Shown: positions 28,765 through 37,858 of the stretch, one piece after another
Numbering within the stretch: position 1 is the stretch's first letter
Layout of the letters: each line of letters opens with the position of its first letter
Source of the DNA: Burkholderiales bacterium JOSHI_001
GTDB taxonomy: Bacteria; Pseudomonadota; Gammaproteobacteria; Burkholderiales; Burkholderiaceae_C
Direction of reading: 5' to 3'
Assembly (NCBI GenBank): GCA_000244995.1
Contig: CM001438.1
Span: forward strand, 4,444,096 to 4,508,095
Length of the DNA stretch: 64,000 bases
Program-made: the position numbers and the translations under genes
The notes under the pieces: generated by a model
What the model saw: the letters and a program-made list of their open reading frames with translations, nothing else
The model's database searches: none
Told to the model about the DNA's origin: nothing

Positions 28765-28773
28765 TGCTATAAC
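28765..28773 (+). promoter_or_regulatory. Extended -10 promoter candidate before the SDR gene
   Basis: TGCTATAAC fits TGn-TATAAT with one mismatch and lies 38 bases upstream of the SDR start codon. No good -35 hexamer is seen at 17 bases, as is allowed for extended -10 promoters. The call rests on the match alone. Confidence 0.35.
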
Positions 28774-28810
28774 CAGGGTCGCTTCAACCCATCAAGAGGA
28801 GTGGCTTTCC

Positions 28811-29686
28811 ATGGGCATCGACTTCAGTGGCCGCGTGGCCATCGTCACCGGCGCGGGCGGAGGCCTGGGCCGCTGCCATGCGCTGGCCTTGGCTGCACGC
28901 GGCGCGCGCGTGGTGGTGAACGACCTGGGCGCGGCCCAGGCGGTGGTGGATGAAACTCGCGCCGCGGGCGGCCAGGCCCTGGCCAGCAGTGCGTCGGTCA
29001 CCGACATGGCGGCGGTGCAGGCCATGGTGGACGAGGCCGTCGCGGCCTGGGGCGGGGTGGACATCCTGGTGAACAACGCCGGCATCCTGCGCGACAAGAG
29101 CTTCGCCAAGATGGACCTGGCCGACTTCCGGCAGGTGGTGGACGTGCACCTGATGGGCGCGGTGCACTGCTGCAAGGCGGTATGGCCGCACATGGTGGCG
29201 GCACAGTACGGCCGCATCGTGATGACCACCTCGTCCTCGGGCCTGTATGGCAACTTCGGCCAAAGCAACTACGGTGCGGCCAAGATGGCCTTGGTGGGTC
29301 TGATGCAAACCCTGTCGCTGGAAGGCGCCAAGGCCAACATCCGGGTGAACTGCCTGGCGCCCACCGCGGCCACGCGCATGACCGAGGGCCTGCTGCCGGC
29401 CGAGGTGCTGGCCCTGCTGAAGCCCGAGGCCGTGACGCCTGCCCTGCTGTGGCTGGCCAGCGAAGGCGGCCCCAACCGCGTCATTGCCTGCGCCGGCGCA
29501 GGCAGCTTCGAAGCCGCGCACATCACCCTGACGAACGGCATGCACCTGGGCACCGGTGCAGACGTGCCCGAACAACTGGCCGCCGCCTGGGCCCGGGTGA
29601 GCGACCGCCAAGGCGAAACCGTGCCGGATGCCGGCGCGGCGCAGGGCCGCAACGAGCTGGCCATGGCCCTGCGCTCACCGTCCTGA
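28811..29686 (+). CDS. SDR-family (3R)-hydroxyacyl-CoA dehydrogenase-like oxidoreductase
   Basis: A 291-residue cytoplasmic NAD(P)-dependent short-chain dehydrogenase. Rossmann motif TGAGGGLGRCHALALAARGA (about residues 13-32), NNAG (in DILVNNAGILRDKSF), catalytic Ser in TTSSSGLYGNFG and YGAAK are all present. The SFAKMDLADFRQVVDVHLMGAV and SNYGAAKMAL segments resemble the dehydrogenase half of peroxisomal multifunctional enzyme 2, so a 3-hydroxyacyl-CoA substrate is likely. The protein extends about 40 residues past the typical SDR end. GAGGAG lies nine bases before the ATG at 28811. It is divergent from the TRAP binding-protein gene. Confidence 0.88.
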   Translation: MGIDFSGRVAIVTGAGGGLGRCHALALAARGARVVVNDLGAAQAVVDETRAAGGQALASSASVTDMAAVQAMVDEAVAAWGGVDILVNNAGILRDKSFAKMDLADFRQVVDVHLMGAVHCCKAVWPHMVAAQYGRIVMTTSSSGLYGNFGQSNYGAAKMALVGLMQTLSLEGAKANIRVNCLAPTAATRMTEGLLPAEVLALLKPEAVTPALLWLASEGGPNRVIACAGAGSFEAAHITLTNGMHLGTGADVPEQLAAAWARVSDRQGETVPDAGAAQGRNELAMALRSPS

Positions 29687-29745
29687 GCAACAGGACACCC
29701 ACGGCCAAGCAGCCGCCGCGGATCCGGCTGCGCCGGTCCGCCAGC

Positions 29746-29786
29746 GGCGCCCCCTGGGGGGAGGCGCCGAAGGCGCTGCGGGGGGG
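29746..29786. repeat. GC-palindrome repeat, copy 3
   Basis: GGCGCC-CCCTGGGGGGA-GGCGCC with a further GGCGCT copy and a run of G lies between the SDR gene and the diguanylate cyclase stop codon. It resembles the CCCCCTCGGGGGG elements at 4341 and 8631. As in copy 2, the adjacent gene's stop codon (29789-29787 on the minus strand) lies at the element's edge. Confidence 0.5.
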
Positions 29787-31505
29787 TCAAGCCACCGCGG
29801 CCATCACCACGTTCTTGCCGGCCTGCTTGCCGCGGTACATGGCCGCATCGGCGGCACGCAACAGGTGGGCGGGTTCGGGCCCGGGTTCCAGCGCAAACGC
29901 AAACCCCACGGTGGCACCGACATGGCACTGGCGGCCGTCACCCAGGTCGAATTCGGCGTCGAACTGGGCGCGCAGCTTGCGGCCGACCTGTTCCGCATGG
30001 GCTGCATCGCGCAGGCCGCGCACCGACACCACGAACTCGTCGCCGCCCAGGCGCGCCACCACGTCGGTGGGACGCACCGAACTCGCCAGCCGGGCACCCA
30101 CCTGGCGCAACAGTTCGTCGCCGCTGTCATGGCCCCAACGGTCATTCACCGGCTTGAAGCTGTCCAGGTCCAGCATGAACAAGGCCAGCGGGCCCCGCGC
30201 GGCGCGGTCTTCCAGCGCCACTTCCAGGCCACGGCGGTTGCGCAAGCCCGTCAACGCGTCGGTGTGGGCCAGCGCATGCAGGCGGTCGTGCTGGCGCTGC
30301 GCATGCGCCGCGGCCTCGCGCAACTGTTCCAGGCGCGCACCCAGCACCATCAGCCACCACACCATTTCCGCAGCGAAGGCGATCTGCACCGCATGCTGGC
30401 TGAGGAAGTTCACCGGCAGCACACCGCGCAGCAAGGCTGACACCGCAGTGATGCCGGCGATGTTGGTCACGCAACCGGCCAGCAGGTAGGCCGCCGCCCG
30501 GTCGCCCTGGCGCACCCGCGCCACCGCCACGGGCAGCACCATCAGCAGGTGCAGCAGGCCCAGCAGCATGCCGCCGCCGGCCGCCGCCGCATAGGGCGCC
30601 AGGTCCAGCGCGAACATCACCGCCAGCAAGGCCGCCAGCGCACCGGTGACCCGCAGGGCGCGGGCGCTGCGCGGCGCATGGCTGCGCATGTCCAGCGCGC
30701 CGATGAAGAAGTGCACGTTGGCTGCAATCATCAAGGTGGCGCACAGCGCGGCGCCGTTCATGGCCGGCCAGGCGTGCTGAGGCCACAGGTACTGTGCCCC
30801 ATGGCCGAAAAACGACAGCGTGAAACCCCAGGACGCCAGCAGCGACCCGGCATAGGCCAGGAAGATGCCCTGGCGGCGGTGCGCCCAGGTGGCCAGGCTG
30901 TAGATGATCATGAACAGCCACAGCCCGGTCATCACGCCCTGCAAGGCCTGTTCGCGCGACTCGGCCACGCCCAGGGCCGCCGGCTGCATGAAATGCAGCG
31001 GCAGCAGCGTGGCCGTGGGCGTGGCCACGCGCAGCAGCACCTGGTAGCGCTGGCCGGGCTGCAGTTGCAGCAGGGTGCTCAGCGCGCGCGTGGCCTGCTC
31101 GCGCTGCGCGAAGGGCACGCTGGCCCCCAGCACCGCGTCATGAACAAGCCGGCCGGCCGCGTCGTACACCTGCAGGTCCACCCGCCACAGCAGGGCGTAG
31201 TCCAGCCAGGCCAGCCATTGGCCGGGCGCGTCGGCATCCAGTTTCAACCACAGGTGCAGCCAGGTGGCGCCGGCGCGCGCGCCCAGGTTGGCGTGGGGCC
31301 CGTCAGGGCGCTGGAATCGCGGTAGGGCCGCCAGCGCGCCGCGGCTGTCCAGTTGTTCCATCGGGTCGGCCAACACCCGCACCGCGGGCCAGGCGGGAGC
31401 CGACGGCATGGCGCGCGACAGGGTCAGCTCCGGCAGGGATTCGGCTTCGGCCGCCGCGGCCCCACCCATGGCCAGGCACAGCAGCAGCGCCCAGAACGCC
31501 GCCAT
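29787..31505 (-). CDS. 7TMR-DISM diguanylate cyclase
   Basis: A 572-residue inner-membrane enzyme that makes c-di-GMP from two GTP. After a signal-like first segment comes a periplasmic 7TMR-DISMED2-type domain (about residues 40-175, carbohydrate-binding fold). Seven membrane helices (about 185-390) and a GGDEF domain follow. GGDEF itself is intact (487-491), and an RxxD inhibitory I-site (R478, D481, in RPTD) sits five residues before it, so product inhibition is expected. TDALTGLRNRRGLEVAL starts the catalytic domain. The start ATG 31505 is favoured because a sigma-28-like promoter at 31574-31601 would start transcription near 31567, too close to the longer in-frame starts. Its stop lies at the edge of a GC repeat. 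Confidence 0.92.
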   Translation of the reverse strand: MAAFWALLLCLAMGGAAAAEAESLPELTLSRAMPSAPAWPAVRVLADPMEQLDSRGALAALPRFQRPDGPHANLGARAGATWLHLWLKLDADAPGQWLAWLDYALLWRVDLQVYDAAGRLVHDAVLGASVPFAQREQATRALSTLLQLQPGQRYQVLLRVATPTATLLPLHFMQPAALGVAESREQALQGVMTGLWLFMIIYSLATWAHRRQGIFLAYAGSLLASWGFTLSFFGHGAQYLWPQHAWPAMNGAALCATLMIAANVHFFIGALDMRSHAPRSARALRVTGALAALLAVMFALDLAPYAAAAGGGMLLGLLHLLMVLPVAVARVRQGDRAAAYLLAGCVTNIAGITAVSALLRGVLPVNFLSQHAVQIAFAAEMVWWLMVLGARLEQLREAAAHAQRQHDRLHALAHTDALTGLRNRRGLEVALEDRAARGPLALFMLDLDSFKPVNDRWGHDSGDELLRQVGARLASSVRPTDVVARLGGDEFVVSVRGLRDAAHAEQVGRKLRAQFDAEFDLGDGRQCHVGATVGFAFALEPGPEPAHLLRAADAAMYRGKQAGKNVVMAAVA

Positions 31506-31573
31506 GCCTTGGCGGCAAAGGCGTGACAGGCGGACCCACCGGCAGGTGAAGAAGTGACAGCACATCCGTCGTG

Positions 31574-31601
31574 CTATCGGCCCGGCCCGGCCCAAACTTG
31601 A
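31574..31601 (-). promoter_or_regulatory. Sigma-28 (FliA)-like promoter before the diguanylate cyclase
   Basis: TCAAGTTT-N12-GCCGATAG is read on the minus strand. Both boxes match the FliA consensus well (seven of eight each), but the spacer is 12 instead of 11 bases, which may weaken it. The leader to the chosen start codon is about 60 bases. Confidence 0.5.
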
Positions 31602-31634
31602 GCCGGCGGGCCGCGGCCAGCGCCGCCGACGGTG

Positions 31635-32396
31635 TCAGTTGGTGCGTTGGGCGCCGCACACCGCGCAATGCGCCTGGCGGGGCATGCGGATTTCGGTCCA
31701 TTCCATGCGGCGCGCGTCCAGCATCTGCAGCCGCCCGGCCAGGCTGGCCCCGGGCACGCCGGCCAGCAGCTTCAAGGCTTCAGCCGCCTGCATGCTGCCG
31801 ATGATGCCCACCAGCGGCGCAAACACGCCCATGGTGGCGCAGGCCACTTCCTCGAAGGTGGCCTCGGCCGGGAAAACGCAGGCATAACAGGGCGCCTTCG
31901 CGTCGCGCGTGTCATACACCGAGATCTGGCCGTCGAATCCGATGGCCGCGCCCGACACCAGCGGCTTGCGGTGCTTCACACAGGCCGCGTTCACCGCATG
32001 CCTTGTCTTGAAGTTGTCGCTGCAGTCCAGCACCACGTCGGCCGCCGCCACCGCTTCGTCCAGAAAGGCTGCGTCGGCGCGATGCACCACGGGGGTCACC
32101 TGCACATCGGGGTTGATGGCCGCGATGCTGGCCTGCGCCGACAGGGCCTTGGGCGTGCCCACGCGCGACAGATTGTGGGCGATCTGGCGCTGCAGGTTGG
32201 TGACGTCCACCGTGTCGTGGTCCACCAGCGTGATGCGGCCCACGCCGGCCGTGCCCAGGTACAGCGCCACCGGCGACCCCAGGCCGCCAGCACCGATCAC
32301 CAGCGCATGGCCGGCCAACAGGCGCTGCTGGCCTTCCACGCCGATCTCTTCCAGCAGGATGTGGCGGGAATAGCGCAGCAACTGGTCGTCGTTCAT
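31635..32396 (-). CDS. moeB: Molybdopterin-synthase adenylyltransferase-type protein (MoeB/ThiF)
   Basis: Activates the C-terminal glycine of a small ubiquitin-like sulfur carrier (MoaD or ThiS) by adenylation, in molybdopterin or thiazole synthesis. The 253-residue length and the motifs fit: N-terminal LLRYSRHILLEEIGVEGQQ, nucleotide-binding VIGAGGLGSPVALYL, then DHDTVDVTNLQRQ. DCSDNFKTRHAVNAAC and the zinc-binding pairs CYAC and CAVC (near the C-terminus) complete the picture. It lacks a rhodanese domain. The start ATG is at 32396. No moaD, thiS or thiG gene is adjacent, so MoeB versus ThiF cannot be decided by context; the CxxC zinc pairs are common to both. It follows the diguanylate cyclase gene's promoter region in the opposite order and is separately transcribed. 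Confidence 0.88.
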   Translation of the reverse strand: MNDDQLLRYSRHILLEEIGVEGQQRLLAGHALVIGAGGLGSPVALYLGTAGVGRITLVDHDTVDVTNLQRQIAHNLSRVGTPKALSAQASIAAINPDVQVTPVVHRADAAFLDEAVAAADVVLDCSDNFKTRHAVNAACVKHRKPLVSGAAIGFDGQISVYDTRDAKAPCYACVFPAEATFEEVACATMGVFAPLVGIIGSMQAAEALKLLAGVPGASLAGRLQMLDARRMEWTEIRMPRQAHCAVCGAQRTN

Positions 32397-32486
32397 GGTG
32401 GGACATCGTACCGCCGCCGGACCTGGGACCGCCCTGCCCCTTCGCCTGGCAGCGCCGGCCACACGGTCGGGGTTTGTCCTGGTTCC

Positions 32487-32501
32487 TGGTCAAAATGACC
32501 A
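32487..32501. promoter_or_regulatory. Palindromic operator candidate before the class II aldolase gene
   Basis: TGGTCA-AAA-TGACCA is a perfect inverted repeat 88 bases ahead of the aldolase start codon, in the divergent gap with moeB. TGGT..ACCA arms are typical of GntR/FadR-type regulators; no such regulator gene is in this window. Confidence 0.4.
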
Positions 32502-32589
32502 CCAGTTCAATGCACAGGCACTTGTTCAGACCATGACCCGGGCCGAACACGTTCGCAAGCCCTGCTGACCGTCCCCTCGGAGCCGAACC

Positions 32590-33240
32590 ATGAGCCAGGA
32601 ATACGACCACCGCCGCGAGATCATCGCCAACTGCCTGAAGATGAACAGTTCGGGCCTGAACCAGGGCACCTCCGGCAACCTGAGCGTGCGCTGGAGCGAC
32701 GGCCTGCTGGTCACGCCCAGCGGCATCGCCTACGAGCAGCTGCAGCCAGAAGACATCGTCTACATGGGCATGGACGGCAGCTTCGACCACCCGCTTGCGC
32801 CGTCCAGCGAATGGCGCTTCCACCGTGACATCTACCTGGCCAAGCCCGAGGTGAACGCCGTGGTGCACGCCCACCCCGTGCACTGCACCGCATTGGCCAT
32901 CTGCGGCATGGAGATCCCCGCCGTGCACTACATGATCGCCTTCGCCGGCGGGCCCAGCATCCGCTGCGCGGGCTACCACACCTACGGCACGCCCGAGCTG
33001 TCGGAAGCGGCCATCGAAGCCATGCAGGACCGCAACGGCTGCCTGCTGGCCAACCACGGGATGATCGCCACCGGCGCCAGCATGGCCAAGGCCATGTGGC
33101 TGGCCATCGAGATGGAGACCCTGGCCAGGCAGTACATCGTGTCGCTGCAACTGGGCCGCCCCAGGCTGCTGCCCGATGACGAGATCGCCCGCGTGGCGGC
33201 CAAGTTCAAGAACTACGGCCTGAAGGACAAGCCGGCCTGA
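32590..33240 (+). CDS. Class II aldolase/adducin family protein, fuculose-phosphate aldolase-like
   Basis: A 216-residue zinc-dependent aldolase fold, the length of FucA. The zinc ligands are in the expected places: E in SSEWRFHRDIY, two His in AVVHAHPVHC, and the C-terminal His in LLANHGMIATGAS. NQGTSGNLSVR and LLVTPSGIAYE form the phosphate-binding side. FucA-type enzymes cleave L-fuculose 1-phosphate into dihydroxyacetone phosphate and lactaldehyde; the true sugar phosphate here is unknown, since no sugar kinase or isomerase is close. GGAG lies eight bases ahead of the ATG at 32590, and a palindromic operator candidate is further upstream. It is probably a single-gene unit. Confidence 0.88.
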   Translation: MSQEYDHRREIIANCLKMNSSGLNQGTSGNLSVRWSDGLLVTPSGIAYEQLQPEDIVYMGMDGSFDHPLAPSSEWRFHRDIYLAKPEVNAVVHAHPVHCTALAICGMEIPAVHYMIAFAGGPSIRCAGYHTYGTPELSEAAIEAMQDRNGCLLANHGMIATGASMAKAMWLAIEMETLARQYIVSLQLGRPRLLPDDEIARVAAKFKNYGLKDKPA

Positions 33241-33377
33241 ACGACAGCGGCCATCCAGCACCTTCCTACCGGAACGGCGAGCCTGGGCCACGACACCAGG
33301 CGCGAAGCAGCCGGTGTCGGGCGGCGGCGCCATCCGCACCGGCGGGATGGCCCTGCCATGCCAAGCGGGCCGCGCCT

Positions 33378-34601
33378 TCAGACCTTGCGCACGGCCACGC
33401 GTGCGCCGTCGGCCACGCCTGCAGGCGGGTACACGATCACCTGGGACCCGGCGTCCAGGCCCTTTTGCACCCAGGCCTGGCTGCCATTGCGGCCCCCCAG
33501 GGTCACGGGCCGCAAGCGGGCACGGCCTGCGTCCAGCACAAACACCGCCATGCCGGACGACGGGTTGTTGCCATCGGCCGGCAGCGGGAAGACCGCGCTC
33601 ACCGGCACGCGAAGCACGCCTTCTTCCGCACGCGTGACAATGCGCACCGACACCCGGAAGCCGTCGCCCAGCCGGGCCCATTCGGCCGGCGCGCTGGTGA
33701 TGTCGATGAGCACGTTCACCCGCTGTTCTTCCACGCCCAGGGCCGAGACCTTGGTGAAAGCCGCGGGCTCCACCCGCCGCACACGCCCTTGCAGCACCGT
33801 GGGCCCGCCCCAGCGTTCGATGCGCACCGGCCGCCCCGGCTGCGCCAGCAAGGCGTCGCTGGTCAGCAGTTCGGCCACGATCTCCATGCGCGCGGTGTCC
33901 CCCACTTCAAGCAGCGGCGTGCCCAGCGCCACCGGTGTTTCGCTGGTCTGGTGCACTTTGAGCACCTGCCCGGCCACCGGCGACTTCACCGCGAAGGCCG
34001 TGCCGGGGCCGCCGGCCGGCCCGGGGCCGCGCGTGGCGCCCAGCGCGGCGCGCGCCTGCTGCAGGTCGTGGCGGGCGATGTGCTCGCCTTCCACCGCCGT
34101 GTCCAGTTCCTTCTGCGCTGCCTGCACCCCCAGGCGGTCGGCATCGACCTTGGTCGGCGCCACAAAACCCTGTTGCGCCAGTTGCTCGGTGCGGCGTTGT
34201 TCGTTGCGCGCCTGCTGCAGCGCCACCTTGGCAGCTTCAATCCGCGTGGCAGCGCGTTGCAGGCCGGCTTCGGCCGACCCCATGCGCGCCAGCAACTCGC
34301 GCTGGCTGCGCTCGTCCAGCATGGCGGACAGCACCGGCGTCAGTTGCGCCACAGTGGCGCCGGCCTCCACCGGGTCCCCTTCGCGCAGCGTGATGCGCTG
34401 CAGCCGGCCCGCCAAGGGGGCGCTGACCACGTAGCGTTCGCGCAGCCGCGTGCGGCCGTCCTCGTCCACCGTGGTTTCGAACAGGCCCAGGGTGGCCTGG
34501 GCCACTTCCACCGGCACCGGGCGCGGGGCAAAGGCCCAGGCCAGCAGGGCAGCGACGGCGACGGCGGCTGCGGCGCCGGCGATCTTGGTCTTGAGGTTCA
34601 T
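33378..34601 (-). CDS. HlyD/MacA-type periplasmic adaptor of an ABC exporter
   Basis: A 407-residue membrane-fusion protein. An N-terminal signal anchor (residues about 5-25, KIAGAAAAVAVAALLAWAFA) is followed by a lipoyl-like segment, a coiled-coil hairpin (about 100-190, LARMGSAEAGLQRAATRIEAAKVALQQARNEQRR, which I shorten here to its key Leu/Arg pattern) and a beta-barrel domain. The second lipoyl half contains AFAVKSPVAGQVLKVHQTSE. Such adaptors bridge an ABC transporter to an outer-membrane channel. It starts eight bases before the permease gene ends, and the order ATPase-permease-adaptor forms one operon. No TolC-like gene is in the window, so a shared outer-membrane channel is likely. 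The start ATG at 34601 fits the signal anchor. Confidence 0.9.
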   Translation of the reverse strand: MNLKTKIAGAAAAVAVAALLAWAFAPRPVPVEVAQATLGLFETTVDEDGRTRLRERYVVSAPLAGRLQRITLREGDPVEAGATVAQLTPVLSAMLDERSQRELLARMGSAEAGLQRAATRIEAAKVALQQARNEQRRTEQLAQQGFVAPTKVDADRLGVQAAQKELDTAVEGEHIARHDLQQARAALGATRGPGPAGGPGTAFAVKSPVAGQVLKVHQTSETPVALGTPLLEVGDTARMEIVAELLTSDALLAQPGRPVRIERWGGPTVLQGRVRRVEPAAFTKVSALGVEEQRVNVLIDITSAPAEWARLGDGFRVSVRIVTRAEEGVLRVPVSAVFPLPADGNNPSSGMAVFVLDAGRARLRPVTLGGRNGSQAWVQKGLDAGSQVIVYPPAGVADGARVAVRKV

Positions 34602-34608
34602 CTGGGCA

Positions 34609-36990
34609 TCACTCCCGGGTCTTGAGGGCACCGACCATGTCGAGGCGGTCGATGCGGCGGCGCACCACCAAGGCGCTGGCCACGGCCGCCACCACCACGC
34701 AAACCGCCGCCCAGGCATAGGTGCGTGGCTGGATCACCACGGGGAAAAAGAACTGGTCGCTCTTCAACGCGCCGGCCATCAGGTGCACCAGCCCCCAGCC
34801 CAGCAGCATGCCCAGCGGCAGCGCCAGGGCGATCGAGATCGCCATCTCGCCCAGCAGCACGGCCGAGACCTCGGCGCGGGTGAAGCCCAGCACGCGCAGG
34901 CTGGCCAGTTCCCAGTTGCGCTCGGCCAGCGCAATGCGCGCGTTGTTGTAGACCACGCCCACGGCGATGACGGCGGCAAAGGCGGTGAGCACCGTGCTCA
35001 TGATGCGCACATTGCGCGCGCTGACCTGCTCCATGTTGCGCAGCATGCTGGCCTTGCTGAAGGCGCCCACCACGCCCGGCATCTTCCGCGTGGCGTCCAG
35101 CACCCCGGCCTCGGCGCCACGGTCCACCGCCACGCTGAAGCCGCCGGACAGGTCGCCATCGCCCAGCGCCCGGTTGAGTGCGCCGCGGTTCATGTAGGCG
35201 TTCAGCCCCATCATCTCGCGCACCGTGGCGTCCACCGGCAACTGCAGCGTGCGTGCGCGGCCTTCCAGCACCTCCACCTGCAGCAGGTCGCCCACGCGCA
35301 CGCCCAGCTTGTCGGCCAGGCGGTCGGTCAGCACCAGGCCGTCACCCGCCGGCAGGGTTTCGCGCTGGTCCACATCGATGATGCGGTACAGCACCGGCAG
35401 GCTGGCATAGCCCCGGATCTGGCTGCGTTCGCGCCGGTGCCCGTGCACCAGCGTCACCGGCACGAAGCGGCTGGATTCAACCGCCGTCACCCCGGGCAAG
35501 CGCAGCAACTCACCGCGTGCGGCGTCGGGCACCGCTTCCAGCGTCCAGACCGCCAGGTCGTTGCGCATGACGAGCTGGAACTGGGTGTCCACGATCACCT
35601 CGATCGCGTCGCGGAAGAAGTTGCCCATGATCACGATCGCCACCGACGCCGCCACCCCGAAGACCGCCAGGCTGCTGCGCCAGGGCCGGCGTTCCATGTT
35701 GCGCAGGATCATGCGCAAGGCAGCGCCCATGCGCGTGAAGCCCAGGCGTTCGACCAGCGTGCGCCGGTAGCGGCCTGGCGCTGGCGGGCGCATGGCCTCG
35801 GCGGGCGCCAGCCGCACCGTGGCGGCAATCGCGTTGAGCGTGCCGACCACCGCGGTGGCCACGGTCAGGCCCAGCGAAACCATCACCAGGGCCGGCGCGA
35901 TGCGGTGGTGGAACACCGGGAAGCGGAAGAATTCGGCGTACAGGCCCATCAGCAGGGTGCCCAGCACGTCCCCCAGGGCCAGGCCCAGCACGAAGCCGGC
36001 CCCGACGATGGCCAGCACCATCTTCAGGTAGTGCGCCGCGATGCTGGCGTTGGTGTAGCCCAGCGCCTTCAGCGCGGCAATCTGCTCGCGCTGGGTGGCC
36101 ACCAGGCGCGAAACCACCACGTTCAGCAGGAAGGCCGCCACGCCCAGGAAGATCGACGGCAGCAGGGTGCCCAGCACGCGCTGCTCCTTGATCTCGTTGT
36201 CGAGCATGGCGTGCGAGGTCTGGTCACCGCGGCCGATGACCTGGCGCCCGCCGTAGCGCTCCAGCTGGCCCTGCAGGGCGTCGATCACCGCGCGCTCCTC
36301 GGCGCTCGGGGCCAGCTTCACGGCCACGCGGTTGAAGGCGCCCTCCATGTCGTAGGCCGCCGCCAGCACCTCGGCATCGACCCAGAAGACGCCGAAGCCG
36401 CGCTGGTCCGGCATGCCCCACAGCCCCGCGAAGATGTACTCCGGCGACAGCGCCACGCCGGCCATGACAATGCTGCGCTGCTTGCCGTTCACCAGCGCCG
36501 ACAGGCGGCTGCCGGGCTTCAGCGCGTGGGCGGTCGCGAAGGTCTCCGAGATCCAGGCCGGGATGGCGCCGTCGGATTGCGGGCGCCCGGGCGACAAGGA
36601 TGCGTCCTCGGCCCGGCCGCTGCGCAAGCTGAGCCGGTTCATGCGCGGCTGGCGCCGGCGGTCCAGGCCAATGAGCTGGCCCACGATGGGGTCGCTGGCG
36701 CCTTCCAGGGTGACGCGCACCATCATCTCGGTGGTGGTCTGCACGTCGGCCACGCCGGGGGTGCGGCCCAAGGATTCCACCAGCGCATCGGGGGCGCGCT
36801 TCACAGACGCAAACACGTCCGCGAAGCGGCCACTGGCATAGAAGTCGTCGCGCGCCAGCGCCAGCGAGTCCACCGCCGACAGCGTGGTGATGAAGCCACC
36901 GATGCCGCTGGCCACCACCAGCGCAATGGTCAGCACCTGGCTCCACATCAGGCGCAGGTCGCGCAGCAGCTTGCGGTCCAGGGCCTTCAT
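34609..36990 (-). CDS. FtsX-like permease of an ABC exporter
   Basis: A 793-residue inner-membrane protein with two FtsX-type halves. TM1 (about residues 16-37, SQVLTIALVVASGIGGFITT) is followed by a large periplasmic domain (about 40-270), three further helices (about 275-400), a second periplasmic domain, and three C-terminal helices. Both FtsX cores are visible: RVLGTLLPSIFLGVAAFLLNVVVSRLVA and ARNVRIMSTVLTAFAAVIAVGVVYNN. The C-terminus (RRRIDRLDMVGALKTRE) matches FtsX ends. It pairs with the ATPase gene five bases upstream and the HlyD adaptor downstream. Substrate unknown; relatives export peptides, glycolipids or lipoproteins. Confidence 0.92.
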   Translation of the reverse strand: MKALDRKLLRDLRLMWSQVLTIALVVASGIGGFITTLSAVDSLALARDDFYASGRFADVFASVKRAPDALVESLGRTPGVADVQTTTEMMVRVTLEGASDPIVGQLIGLDRRRQPRMNRLSLRSGRAEDASLSPGRPQSDGAIPAWISETFATAHALKPGSRLSALVNGKQRSIVMAGVALSPEYIFAGLWGMPDQRGFGVFWVDAEVLAAAYDMEGAFNRVAVKLAPSAEERAVIDALQGQLERYGGRQVIGRGDQTSHAMLDNEIKEQRVLGTLLPSIFLGVAAFLLNVVVSRLVATQREQIAALKALGYTNASIAAHYLKMVLAIVGAGFVLGLALGDVLGTLLMGLYAEFFRFPVFHHRIAPALVMVSLGLTVATAVVGTLNAIAATVRLAPAEAMRPPAPGRYRRTLVERLGFTRMGAALRMILRNMERRPWRSSLAVFGVAASVAIVIMGNFFRDAIEVIVDTQFQLVMRNDLAVWTLEAVPDAARGELLRLPGVTAVESSRFVPVTLVHGHRRERSQIRGYASLPVLYRIIDVDQRETLPAGDGLVLTDRLADKLGVRVGDLLQVEVLEGRARTLQLPVDATVREMMGLNAYMNRGALNRALGDGDLSGGFSVAVDRGAEAGVLDATRKMPGVVGAFSKASMLRNMEQVSARNVRIMSTVLTAFAAVIAVGVVYNNARIALAERNWELASLRVLGFTRAEVSAVLLGEMAISIALALPLGMLLGWGLVHLMAGALKSDQFFFPVVIQPRTYAWAAVCVVVAAVASALVVRRRIDRLDMVGALKTRE

Positions 36991-36994
36991 GCGC

Positions 36995-37708
<714 letters not shown>

Positions 37709-37858
37709 GGGTGCTGTCCTCGCCCTGGGCCGCTGTCCACCAGGCATTCATGGGGGCCGAACCGGCCCTGAGTCCCATTGTCGACCGCCTGGATCGCCGC
37801 GCCTTGCCAGACATCAAGCTGCGCCGCGACACACCCGACACCGTCGCAGCGGCGGAAA

